Shown here: in pieces, positions 46,832-53,710 of the stretch
Position numbering within the stretch: the stretch's first letter is position 1
Layout: every line of letters starts with the position of its first letter
Source: Heliopora coerulea
Taxonomy: Eukaryota; Cnidaria; Anthozoa; Scleralcyonacea; Helioporidae
DNA length: 64,000 bases
NCBI GenBank assembly: GCA_030142905.1
Contig: JASJOG010000024.1
Coordinates: 2,434,001 to 2,498,000, forward strand
Reading direction: 5' to 3'
Made by a program: the position numbers and the translations under genes
Notes under the pieces: model-generated
What the model was told of the DNA's origin: nothing
Database searches by the model: none
What the model saw: only the letters and a program-made list of their open reading frames with translations

Positions 46832-47839
46832 ATGAGTCTTTTCTATGGATACTCTGAAGAATATCTACAATTAACACAATTAACAGGTGGTAAACTTACT
46901 GGAAATGTAAATATGAGTTTAAATCGCATCACTAACATGGCAGCACCAATAGATAATACAGATGGCATTTCTAAAATATATATGAGCACTTATATAAATT
47001 CCTTCATTGATAAGATATTAATTGAAACATTAATACAGGAACATAATAGATCAGCAGCTGTTTTATATAAATTTGATTGTGGCAACTCATCAGAGGTTAG
47101 TATAGCAGACAGCAGTACAAGACAGGTTTCTAGAATATTCGATCAAAGTTTATCTGCAGACGATGCGAAAATTTCAAAGACTGCAAGTCAGCCATTATTA
47201 TGTACAAAAGCAGAGAGAGTTAATAACAGATATTTCTTGAAATTTGATGGTAATAAACGTTTGACTTCATTCATTAATTTAAATCCAAAACCTAGTGAAT
47301 CTGATATATGTAATGTTTTCATAGTGTACTGTTTGCATGCATTTGGTGCTAATACATATTGGCATAGAAATGGTTTATTTGGTAATTATAATGATGGATA
47401 TGATAAATTTGTGTCATTTCTGCCACCACCTAATAGTGACTTCGTAGTAAAGTTATGGAGGTAATTATGCAACAATAGGACCAACAGGAGGTGCATGTTC
47501 AATAGGGACATATAAGAATAAAGCAAATCCAAGTGAAATAAATAAATGGATCTATTTAAGTATTCATTGGAATCAATCAGCAGGGACTAATGGTTCTTTT
47601 GTCTACTGTAATGGACAACAACTAGGCTCTTTCACTACTATTACAACTACAGGAAGTAGTAGGATGATAATTGGTGATTAAATCTCACTGGTGTTGCTCC
47701 ATTAAAAGGGGACATAGCGATGTTCATTCTTTATAAACATAAAATGGAAGAATCTGATATTCTTCTACATCATAAATGTATCTGTGAAAAGTGGTTTAAT
47801 GTTGACCACAAACCTATAAATTTAACAGCTGAGCTGTAA
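46832..47839 (+). pseudogene. Maverick fibre-like protein with LamG/ConA-like domain, two frameshifts
   Basis: The N-terminus has GGKLTGNVNMSLNRITNMAA then PIDNTDGISKIYMSTYINSF, the repeat-like start seen in phage tail-fibre and virion-attachment proteins. The middle and C-terminal parts (VLYKFDCGNSS, RYFLKFDGNKRLTSF, WIYLSIHWNQSAGTNGSFVY, GQQLGSF) look like a laminin G / concanavalin A jelly roll. Frame changes near 47460 and 47680 break it; the last frame ends TAEL-stop at 47839. A glycan-binding attachment role is inferred. Confidence 0.55.
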
Positions 47840-47900
47840 TGTGTTTTATTATATACAAACATGAGGACACATTCAACAACTAAGCTGTTATATATTATAA

Positions 47901-48003
47901 TGAATCATCACTCTAAGGTATAATTAATGGTATAAACCTTAGAGACTAACAATTCAACTCCAACACTTTATAGTAAAAATATATACTAAGAGTAATGATT
48001 CAC
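47901..48003. repeat. About 100-bp palindromic repeat, copy 1
   Basis: The unit begins TGAATCATCACTCTAAG and ends with its complement CTAAGAGTAATGATTCA. The inner block includes accttagagactaac and atatatactaa. It lies between the convergent ends of the fibre-like gene and the minus-strand BRO-type gene, whose last bases it overlaps. A second copy is at 48637-48737. Confidence 0.75.
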
Positions 48004-48598
48004 ACATATGTAAATTTAGACAATTCTTTAGGTTCTTTATTTTCATCAACATTTTCATAATAAGTGTCATCATAATACTTTTTAAATACCTGATTATATT
48101 TTTTATCTTTTGTTACATAGTCATCCAATCCATAATAATTAATTTCTGCATCTTCGAGTACTTCTTTTATTGCTTCAGATTTTCCCTTATCATATTTAGA
48201 AGCTCTGCTTTCAGGCTTCTTTGAGTACTTTTTATATGAATTAGATTTAAACCTTTTTGGCACTTCGTGATCTATTTTATATACTCTAATTATTGAATGC
48301 GGTTTGTTTGAATAAACCTCATTTTCAATCCATTCAATTAGTTGTTTTTTAACTGTTTTTTACTTTTATTTATTAATTCATAAACACCATTTTTATTTAA
48401 AAAGTAACAAAGATACCTCTTATCTTGCGAATATGGTTTCTTTTTATTTTCTTTTTGAATTACTTGTTTATAATACTTATATCCAAGTGATAAACAAATA
48501 TCATTCCCTCAGATCCATATTTCAGAACTTACAGCTGAGCTGTTAGATTTACATACCAAAGCATAAAAACCCAACTTATCATCTCTAAAAGATTCCAT
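48000..48598 (-). pseudogene. Maverick BRO-N-like protein, degraded
   Basis: Starting at ATG 48598 the frame gives SFRDDKLGFYALV, then an in-frame TGA (48511-48509). It continues GNDICLSLGYKYYKQVIQKE and FLNKNGVYELINKSKK, a recognisable BRO-N fold (the DNA-binding domain of baculovirus repeated ORFs). A frame change in an A-run near 48360 is followed by KQLIEWIENEVYSN and a Lys/Asp/Tyr-rich tail to 48000. It is the only minus-strand gene in the right arm and is bracketed by the two palindromic repeats. Confidence 0.6.
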
Positions 48599-48636
48599 TA
48601 TAATAGTATATATTATCATTTCTTTAAACCCTTTTC

Positions 48637-48737
48637 TGAATCATTACTCTTAAGTATATTTATTATTATAAATCTTAGAGACTAATTACTAACCATAGAC
48701 TTTTATAACTAAAATATATACTATGAGTAATGATTCA
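48637..48737. repeat. About 100-bp palindromic repeat, copy 2
   Basis: It begins TGAATCATTACTCTTA and ends with the mirror tatgagtaatgattca. It shares cttagagactaa and aaaatatatacta with the copy at 47901-48003, in the same orientation. It lies between two divergent genes (48598 minus, 48778 plus), so it could carry regulatory sequence. No target duplication flanks it. Confidence 0.75.
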
Positions 48738-48777
48738 TTATAATAGATCTTAATGTAAAATATAGCATATTATATAA

Positions 48778-49320
48778 ATGAGAAAATCCATAAAACATTT
48801 AGCAGCTCAGCTGGACATCCATAAAAGCTTAGCTGTCAGCTCAGCTGTAAGTCTCACAAAAGAAGAAATAAATAAATTAAAAAACTGGTATTCATATTAC
48901 CATAAATTAGCAACTTGTTACAAATGGAAATATAAGAAGTTAAAGACAATAAAATTAGCATTAAATATGTCATCAATGTCTCTAACAGTTGCAAGAAGTG
49001 CTCTTGTTCCATTCACACATTTTGCGAGTTTGTCCATAACTGGTGTTGGTGTATTTATCCAAGGTTATGTCACTAAGTCCGATATAGCTAAAAAGATTGA
49101 GAGTTGTAGATTTGCTTATACAAGTTATAATAGAATCCTCATACAATTGAGAACTTTCTTTAGAGGTATTCCATATGATGAGAAAGTTTTCTTAACAGAT
49201 ACAAAAATACTAGATGATATAGTGACAGATATCTGTACAACTATTAATGGAATGTCAAAGAAATATGTTAGAATGTTTAACAGAGAATCTGTTGATAACC
49301 TATATACTGTTGATAGATAA
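48778..49320 (+). CDS. Maverick uncharacterised membrane protein
   Basis: 180 residues, open, starting at TATATAAATG. A central hydrophobic stretch (ALNMSSMSLTVARSALVPFT and ASLSITGVGVFIQGYV, about residues 60-97) suggests two membrane helices. A conserved-looking C-terminal part follows (FAYTSYNRILIQLRTFFRGI, ILDDIVTDICTTI). I know it only as a recurring Maverick protein of unknown role. Three copies of the CAGCTNAGCTG palindrome lie in its first 25 codons. Confidence 0.55.
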   Translation: MRKSIKHLAAQLDIHKSLAVSSAVSLTKEEINKLKNWYSYYHKLATCYKWKYKKLKTIKLALNMSSMSLTVARSALVPFTHFASLSITGVGVFIQGYVTKSDIAKKIESCRFAYTSYNRILIQLRTFFRGIPYDEKVFLTDTKILDDIVTDICTTINGMSKKYVRMFNRESVDNLYTVDR

Positions 49321-49350
49321 CTGGAAGTAAAACATAAGATATACTATAGA

Positions 49351-49725
49351 ATGTCTGAAGAAAACAGCAGAGCTGATCCAAAGATAACTGCAGTTAAGAA
49401 AGAGGAAGATCCTAAACGTGTTGAAACAGGAAAACGTCTTGCACAACTTAACAAAGAGAGAAAAATTCATAAAGAACAACAAGGTGAAATAGATGACAAT
49501 AAAACAGCTGTTAATTATAGTCTAATTCTTAATGCTATAGGAGTCACTGTCACAATTGTAAGTCTGTATTATGTAAGGAAAGAATATAACAGCTCAACTG
49601 CCAGCTCAGCTGCCAGAAAAGCTGAGAAAGAAGAAAAACTGCAAATGGAACCTCCTCCAACAAAAGAAAAACCACAAAAAGTTCCAGCTACCCTGCCAGC
49701 AAAGCTGGTGGATACATTGGAATAA
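49351..49725 (+). CDS. Maverick single-pass membrane protein
   Basis: 124 residues: a charged N-terminal region with DPKRVETGKRLAQLNKE, one hydrophobic helix (YSLILNAIGVTVTIVSLYYV, about residues 49-68) and an Ala/Lys/Pro-rich tail. The start abuts TATACTATAGA. The tail includes four copies or near-copies of the palindrome, read as SSTASSAA and TLPAKL. Role unknown; a virion membrane protein is possible. Confidence 0.5.
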   Translation: MSEENSRADPKITAVKKEEDPKRVETGKRLAQLNKERKIHKEQQGEIDDNKTAVNYSLILNAIGVTVTIVSLYYVRKEYNSSTASSAARKAEKEEKLQMEPPPTKEKPQKVPATLPAKLVDTLE

Positions 49726-49759
49726 TGAGGCTTAAAGAAATATTATGTATAGATATTAA
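49726..49759 (+). promoter_or_regulatory. Leader motif CTTAAAGAAAT before a Maverick gene
   Basis: gaggcttaaagaaatattat and TATAG precede the ATG at 49760. Closely similar sequence precedes the ORFs at 51322 (cttaaagaaataattatata) and 51845 (gaggcttaaagaaattatgt). A shared promoter or leader is inferred. Confidence 0.45.
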
Positions 49760-50593
49760 ATGAATATGAATCTCAAAGAACAGCTTATCTGTTATAATAA
49801 TACAGAATTGAATTTCACTATAAATGGTTATATTGATGAGTCTAGAAATCCCTGGTTTGAAGGAAAAGAAATTGCAACTTTGTTAGGATATAAAAATACG
49901 CATGATGCAATAATAAGATATGTGGACCTAGAAGACAAAATTACCAGATGTCGTGAATCACTACATCAGACCTATTGGTGTACTTTTTTGAATGAATCTG
50001 GACTTTATTCACTAATATTAAGATCAAATTTATCAGAAGCAAAGAAATTCAAAAGATGGATAACTAGTGAAGTTCTTCCAAGTATTAGAAAACAAGGTTT
50101 TTACAGCTTAGCTGCTAATAGAAATAACAATGTATTTAAAATAGAAAATGAATATGATCTCCATATAAAAGTAATTGGTTATATAAAGAAATTCTATCTG
50201 GATGCACTTTTAATTGCTGGACTTGGAGAATTACAAGATACTGATAATAAGAGAATCAGGTCATTTTGTAAGGGTTATCAAAAAGGACAACCAGATCTTA
50301 TTATTACTAACTTACATAAACATTATAGTGGGTTCTGTATTGAGTTTAAAACACCTAAAAATAATGGAAAATTGACAGATTCACAGAAGGAATTATTAGA
50401 TAATTATAAGATGAATAATTATAAATGTTTAGTGTCTAGTGATTATGATGAAATTATCCATCAAATTACAAATTATATGTCAGAAACAAAAATAAAATGT
50501 CCATATTGTAGAAATAAGAAGTTTAGAAATAATCACACTCTAGATAATCATAAAATAAAATTCCATAGAATCAGCTTAGCTGATAAAATATAA
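49760..50593 (+). CDS. Maverick BRO-N / PD-(D/E)XK nuclease / zinc-finger fusion
   Basis: 277 residues, no lesion. Residues about 12-115 are a BRO-N domain (NPWFEGKEIATLLGY, CTFLNESGLYSLILRS, FKRWITSEVLPSIRKQG), a DNA-binding module of baculovirus and phage proteins. Residues about 130-240 look like a VRR-NUC/PD-(D/E)XK nuclease: Glu157, GQPDLIITN (Asp179) and CIEFKTP (Glu195, Lys197) give the expected E-D-ExK set. The C-terminus has a C2H2 finger (Cys247, Cys250, His264, His269). I infer a sequence-directed nuclease acting on element or host DNA. The intact state stands out among decayed neighbours. Confidence 0.65.
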   Translation: MNMNLKEQLICYNNTELNFTINGYIDESRNPWFEGKEIATLLGYKNTHDAIIRYVDLEDKITRCRESLHQTYWCTFLNESGLYSLILRSNLSEAKKFKRWITSEVLPSIRKQGFYSLAANRNNNVFKIENEYDLHIKVIGYIKKFYLDALLIAGLGELQDTDNKRIRSFCKGYQKGQPDLIITNLHKHYSGFCIEFKTPKNNGKLTDSQKELLDNYKMNNYKCLVSSDYDEIIHQITNYMSETKIKCPYCRNKKFRNNHTLDNHKIKFHRISLADKI

Positions 50594-50613
50594 ACTAATA
50601 TATCGGAGATAAA

Positions 50614-50835
50614 ATGAATGAAAAGGAAATTCTGAATGAATCATATGACGCTTTAATGGTAACTGTTGGTGTTGTTGGATTGTCAATGGTTTCAAAGAAA
50701 GTCTTTAAAGAGAAACTGACGCATGCAACAGATTTCCGTGGTATAGCAAAGCTCACATCTGGTGTTGCAGGAAGCACTTTGTTGGTTAAATGGTTACAGA
50801 ATAAGAAATACATTCCAACAGATCCATTCAAATGA
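50614..50835 (+). CDS. Maverick small membrane protein
   Basis: 73 residues with two hydrophobic segments (LMVTVGVVGLSMVSKKV and LTSGVAGSTLLVKWLQ) ending KKYIPTDPFK. I recognise it as a conserved small cnidarian Maverick protein of unknown function. It starts 20 bp after the preceding stop. Confidence 0.6.
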   Translation: MNEKEILNESYDALMVTVGVVGLSMVSKKVFKEKLTHATDFRGIAKLTSGVAGSTLLVKWLQNKKYIPTDPFK

Positions 50836-50880
50836 AATTAATTAAAAATTAAACCTTATCTATTTAATTATATATATATA

Positions 50881-51312
50881 ATGGCTGCATTTATACAGAC
50901 AATATTTGCAGCAATTTCTTTTGCTGGTGCTGGATATCTGTTTAAAATGTTTGATAAAAATGGATATGAGAAAGAAATGAAACGTCATAATAGACCATTA
51001 GAAAAACTGACTTCTGAAAAAGAGAAATTCTATGAATTAGAAGTGAGAAAACATGATCGGATCCAAGAATTGAGACAAAAATTATGTGATGCAAATACTG
51101 ATCTCAATGCAGCAGATAAAACATTAGATGAACTGAGAAAGATTCAATCAACAGCTAAGCTGTTAGAATATAGACAGCCACAATTAAGTGACTTTTGTAA
51201 ACCAAGTGATGAGATGAAGGAATATCAACATTTAACCACAGGAATTATTGGGGCTTCTGCTGGTTATTTACTTTTAAACTTCTTTAGCTGTCTTAAAGAA
51301 ATAATTATATAG
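50881..51312 (+). CDS. Maverick coiled-coil membrane protein
   Basis: 143 residues: an N-terminal hydrophobic helix (AAFIQTIFAAISFAGAGYLF), a long charged coiled coil (about residues 30-110), then LSDFCKPSDEMKEY and a second hydrophobic helix (GIIGASAGYLLLNFF). It starts directly after TATATATATA. A conserved Maverick family of unknown role. One palindrome copy is read as TAKLL. Confidence 0.6.
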   Translation: MAAFIQTIFAAISFAGAGYLFKMFDKNGYEKEMKRHNRPLEKLTSEKEKFYELEVRKHDRIQELRQKLCDANTDLNAADKTLDELRKIQSTAKLLEYRQPQLSDFCKPSDEMKEYQHLTTGIIGASAGYLLLNFFSCLKEIII

Positions 51313-51321
51313 ATATAGTAT

Positions 51322-51818
51322 ATGATGAATACTGCACTTTATTGTAACAATTGTAATATGAAAAGAATTGTTGCTACAGGATATTATACATGTCCAAAAT
51401 GTGGTGTTATAAGTGATAATTATTTAACTAATGGTGGGGAATGGATTGAAAATATATGGTTAAAATATAAGAAGACATCTGTTCATAAAAGAAGCAAATG
51501 GATGCATAAAAGACTGTGAGAATGTATTGATAGCAGGTATATTAATATTATTATAGATGATTTTGGGAAAGTTGTAGACATTATGAGAAAGGAAAAATTA
51601 ATAACTGGTAGGAATGTATCTAGATATAATTATTACATTATAAGATTTTGTAGTAGAAGAGGAATTCCATTAAATTGTTATTTAAAAGACTTGATTGAAT
51701 CCAAGACGAGGAATAAATTTGATGACCGATTATTTGGAATTATATACAGTATAAGAAATTAGAATGGGATAAAGATTGTAATTGTCCATATTGTTTGAAG
51801 TGGTTTAAAGAGGCTTAA
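51322..51818 (+). pseudogene. Maverick zinc-ribbon protein, interrupted
   Basis: The first frame gives CNNCNMKRIVATGYYTCPKC, a four-cysteine ribbon, then KYKKTSVHKRSKWMHKRL and a TGA (51517). The same frame continues through DSRYINIIIDDFGKV. After a frame change near 51750 it ends with CNCPYCLKWFKEA. The ribbon followed by a Lys/His/Arg-rich helix recalls late transcription factors of large DNA viruses, but this resemblance is weak. It ends at the leader of the polymerase gene. Confidence 0.4.
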
Positions 51819-51844
51819 AGAAATTATGTTATAGTGCAATATAG

Positions 51845-51965
51845 ATGGATTCATATAACAATATGAAGGGGTTTAAAGAAATGAACCTATATAATATGAC
51901 GGGGCTTAAAGAAATGAACCAATATAATGATATGAAGGGACTTAAAGAAATGAACCTATATAATA
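51845..51965 (+). repeat. 36-bp repeats at the polymerase start
   Basis: Three in-frame units of about 36 bp (ttaaagaaatgaacctatat core, read as GLKEMNLYN) open the polymerase frame, and a fourth related copy is the untranslated leader at 51811-51844. The natural start may therefore be the ATG at 51968, with the repeats derived from leader duplication. Confidence 0.65.
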
Positions 51966-52509
51966 ATATGGGGTCATATAATATAGATATTGTAAGATAT
52001 ACAGATGTTAGGAAGGAATTTCGATTTACTAATAAAAATACAATTGAGTTTCTTAAGAATAATATAGGTAGGAAATTTTTTGTAAGAGTAAAAGTTTCTT
52101 GTTATGTAAATAAGAAACTCTGGAGAAGAAAAACTTTTAGGAGTAGTATAAAATACATAAAAAACAAATCATCTGTGAGAAAAGTACTAACAGAAGCAAA
52201 TAAAGAGATCCTTAGTAATTTCGATTTTTATAGAAAATATGAGATCCTAAGTCATAAGATTAAATTCATTGATGAGACTTCTAGCAGCTCAGCTGGCAGC
52301 CCAGCTGTTATTACCAAGAAAGAAAAAGCATTAAAAGGTTATGTGGAAAGTTACAATATTAAGGTATTAAATGATAAAGAAGTCCGAAAACCATTAGAGG
52401 ATTTACTATCAAATAAAACACAGCATAAATATTTACAAACACTGGTTGTAACATTTAAGGAAGAAAGTAAATCCGCAGAACAGCACAAAGCGCAGTTTTT
52501 ATATAAAAC

Positions 52510-53710
52510 AGCATATTTTAATCTCAAGAGGAATATCAAAGCCCAGCAAAATATCTTTACGAAAGCCATCGAGTCGGACACAGAAGTAAAATCGTAATAT
52601 TTAATAAAGTTCTAATGTTTCGTTGTATTCATCACAACATCATCAGAGAATAATTTACATAACTACCTAAAGCCTAAGTATATAGTTACAGGGTGTAATA
52701 ATACTCATGCATTAACCAATCGGAGGACGTACTAAAAATAAAAGTTACAGGTATGAGTAACACTAACAACATGGAAGAGTAAAGAAGAAATTATAAAAGG
52801 AAAAGTGGTGTTGAGCCAATATTGGCATTTAAAGAGGGTTTAAGATTGCGAATGAGTAGACTTTCTCGTAAGAGAAGTTCGAACTCAAAAGGACAAGAAG
52901 AAAGAATTTTAAAATCACCAAAGGAGACTGGGTGATCCGTGTCACGGTGGTGTGAAAGAATATTGGTGAGGGGAGAGTTAGTGCGCTTTTTACCTGTGAG
53001 AGGTGAGATTCCCATATGGTCAGATACGCGTGTATGGAGGTGCCGGATGGTTTCTCCGACATACGAAGGTCCGCAGCTTCGACACGTAAAATGATGAACT
53101 ACATGCGATCTTAAGCGTTGAGGAATCTTGTCTTTAAAAGAGAAGAAATGTCTAAAAAGTCTAACAGACGGGTGAGCAACACACCCGATGGTGATTCGAG
53201 GAAAAGTGGATGAGAAAAGTTTTTTTATCTGAGTTCGGATATGAGAGAAATGTTGCCCAGTAAATGGTAAAGAGAGGTAAGCAACACGTTTGGGAGCCGT
53301 AAGCAATTTTGTTGATTTGGAGAAGACTTTGTCTAGAAAGGAGGCGATACTTCTGTCAATAAGTTTTACCGGATAACTGGTAAATTATATAAATTTTTAT
53401 AATTTCTTCTTTACTCTTCCATGCTGTTAGTGTTACTCATACCTGTAACTTTTATTTTTAGTACGTCCTCTGATTGGTTAATGCATGAGTATTATTACAC
53501 TCTGTAACTATACACTTAGGCTTTAGGCAGTTATGTAAATTATTCTCTGATGATGTTGTGATGAATACAACGAAACGTTAGAACTTTATTAAATATTACG
53601 ATTTTACTTCTGTGTCCGACTCGATGGCTTTCGTAAAGATATTTTGCTGGGCTTTGATATTCCTCTTGAGATTACGTTTTCCGCCTGGTCAATCCATAGC
53701 ATATTTTAAT
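52510..53710 (-). mobile_element. Penelope-like element in the polymerase gene
   Basis: The 1,175-bp insertion (52523-53697) is flanked by 13-bp duplications AGCATATTTTAAT (52510-52522, 53698-53710). It has inverted arms of about 265 bp (left 52519-52798, right about 53400-53672) that include gatgatgttgtgatgaatac and caacgaaacgtt. Only the GIY-YIG part of the coding region remains between the arms. About 25 bp at the right edge lie outside the inverted arm. The frame of the host gene is continuous across the duplication. Confidence 0.88.
52791..53306 (-). CDS. Penelope-like GIY-YIG endonuclease fragment
   Basis: 171 codons. A zinc-knuckle-like region (HHFTCRSCGP) is followed by PSYVGETIRHLHTRVSDH, the YIG part of the Penelope endonuclease. 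The pattern SPLTNILSHHRDTDHPVSFG and the ELLLRESLLIRNLKPSLNAN end are typical. The reverse transcriptase is absent, so this copy cannot move itself. Confidence 0.75.
   Translation of the reverse strand: MLTAPKRVAYLSLPFTGQHFSHIRTQIKKLFSSTFPRITIGCVAHPSVRLFRHFFSFKDKIPQRLRSHVVHHFTCRSCGPSYVGETIRHLHTRVSDHMGISPLTGKKRTNSPLTNILSHHRDTDHPVSFGDFKILSSCPFEFELLLRESLLIRNLKPSLNANIGSTPLFLL

Larger units (their letters stand above)
45270..52307. repeat. Dispersed palindrome CAGCTNAGCTG, often in 12-bp-spaced pairs
   Basis: Exact copies start at 45270, 45282, 47826, 48532, 48803, 48837, 49602, 50104, 50572, 51152 and 52285. One- or two-mismatch copies start at 47877, 48825, 49590, 49685, 49697 and 52297. Five pairs are spaced exactly 12 bp: 45270/45282, 48825/48837, 49590/49602, 49685/49697 and 52285/52297. 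Most lie inside genes and are read as Ser-Xaa-Ala or Ala-Xaa-Leu, never in a way that makes TGA. I did not notice any outside this interval. Confidence 0.85.

Noticed and set aside
53612..53697. Start codon at 53612 as the true polymerase start
   Set aside because: The first codons derive from the Penelope-like inverted arm. The genuine N-terminal part lies upstream at 51845-52522 and is joined in frame through the target duplication.
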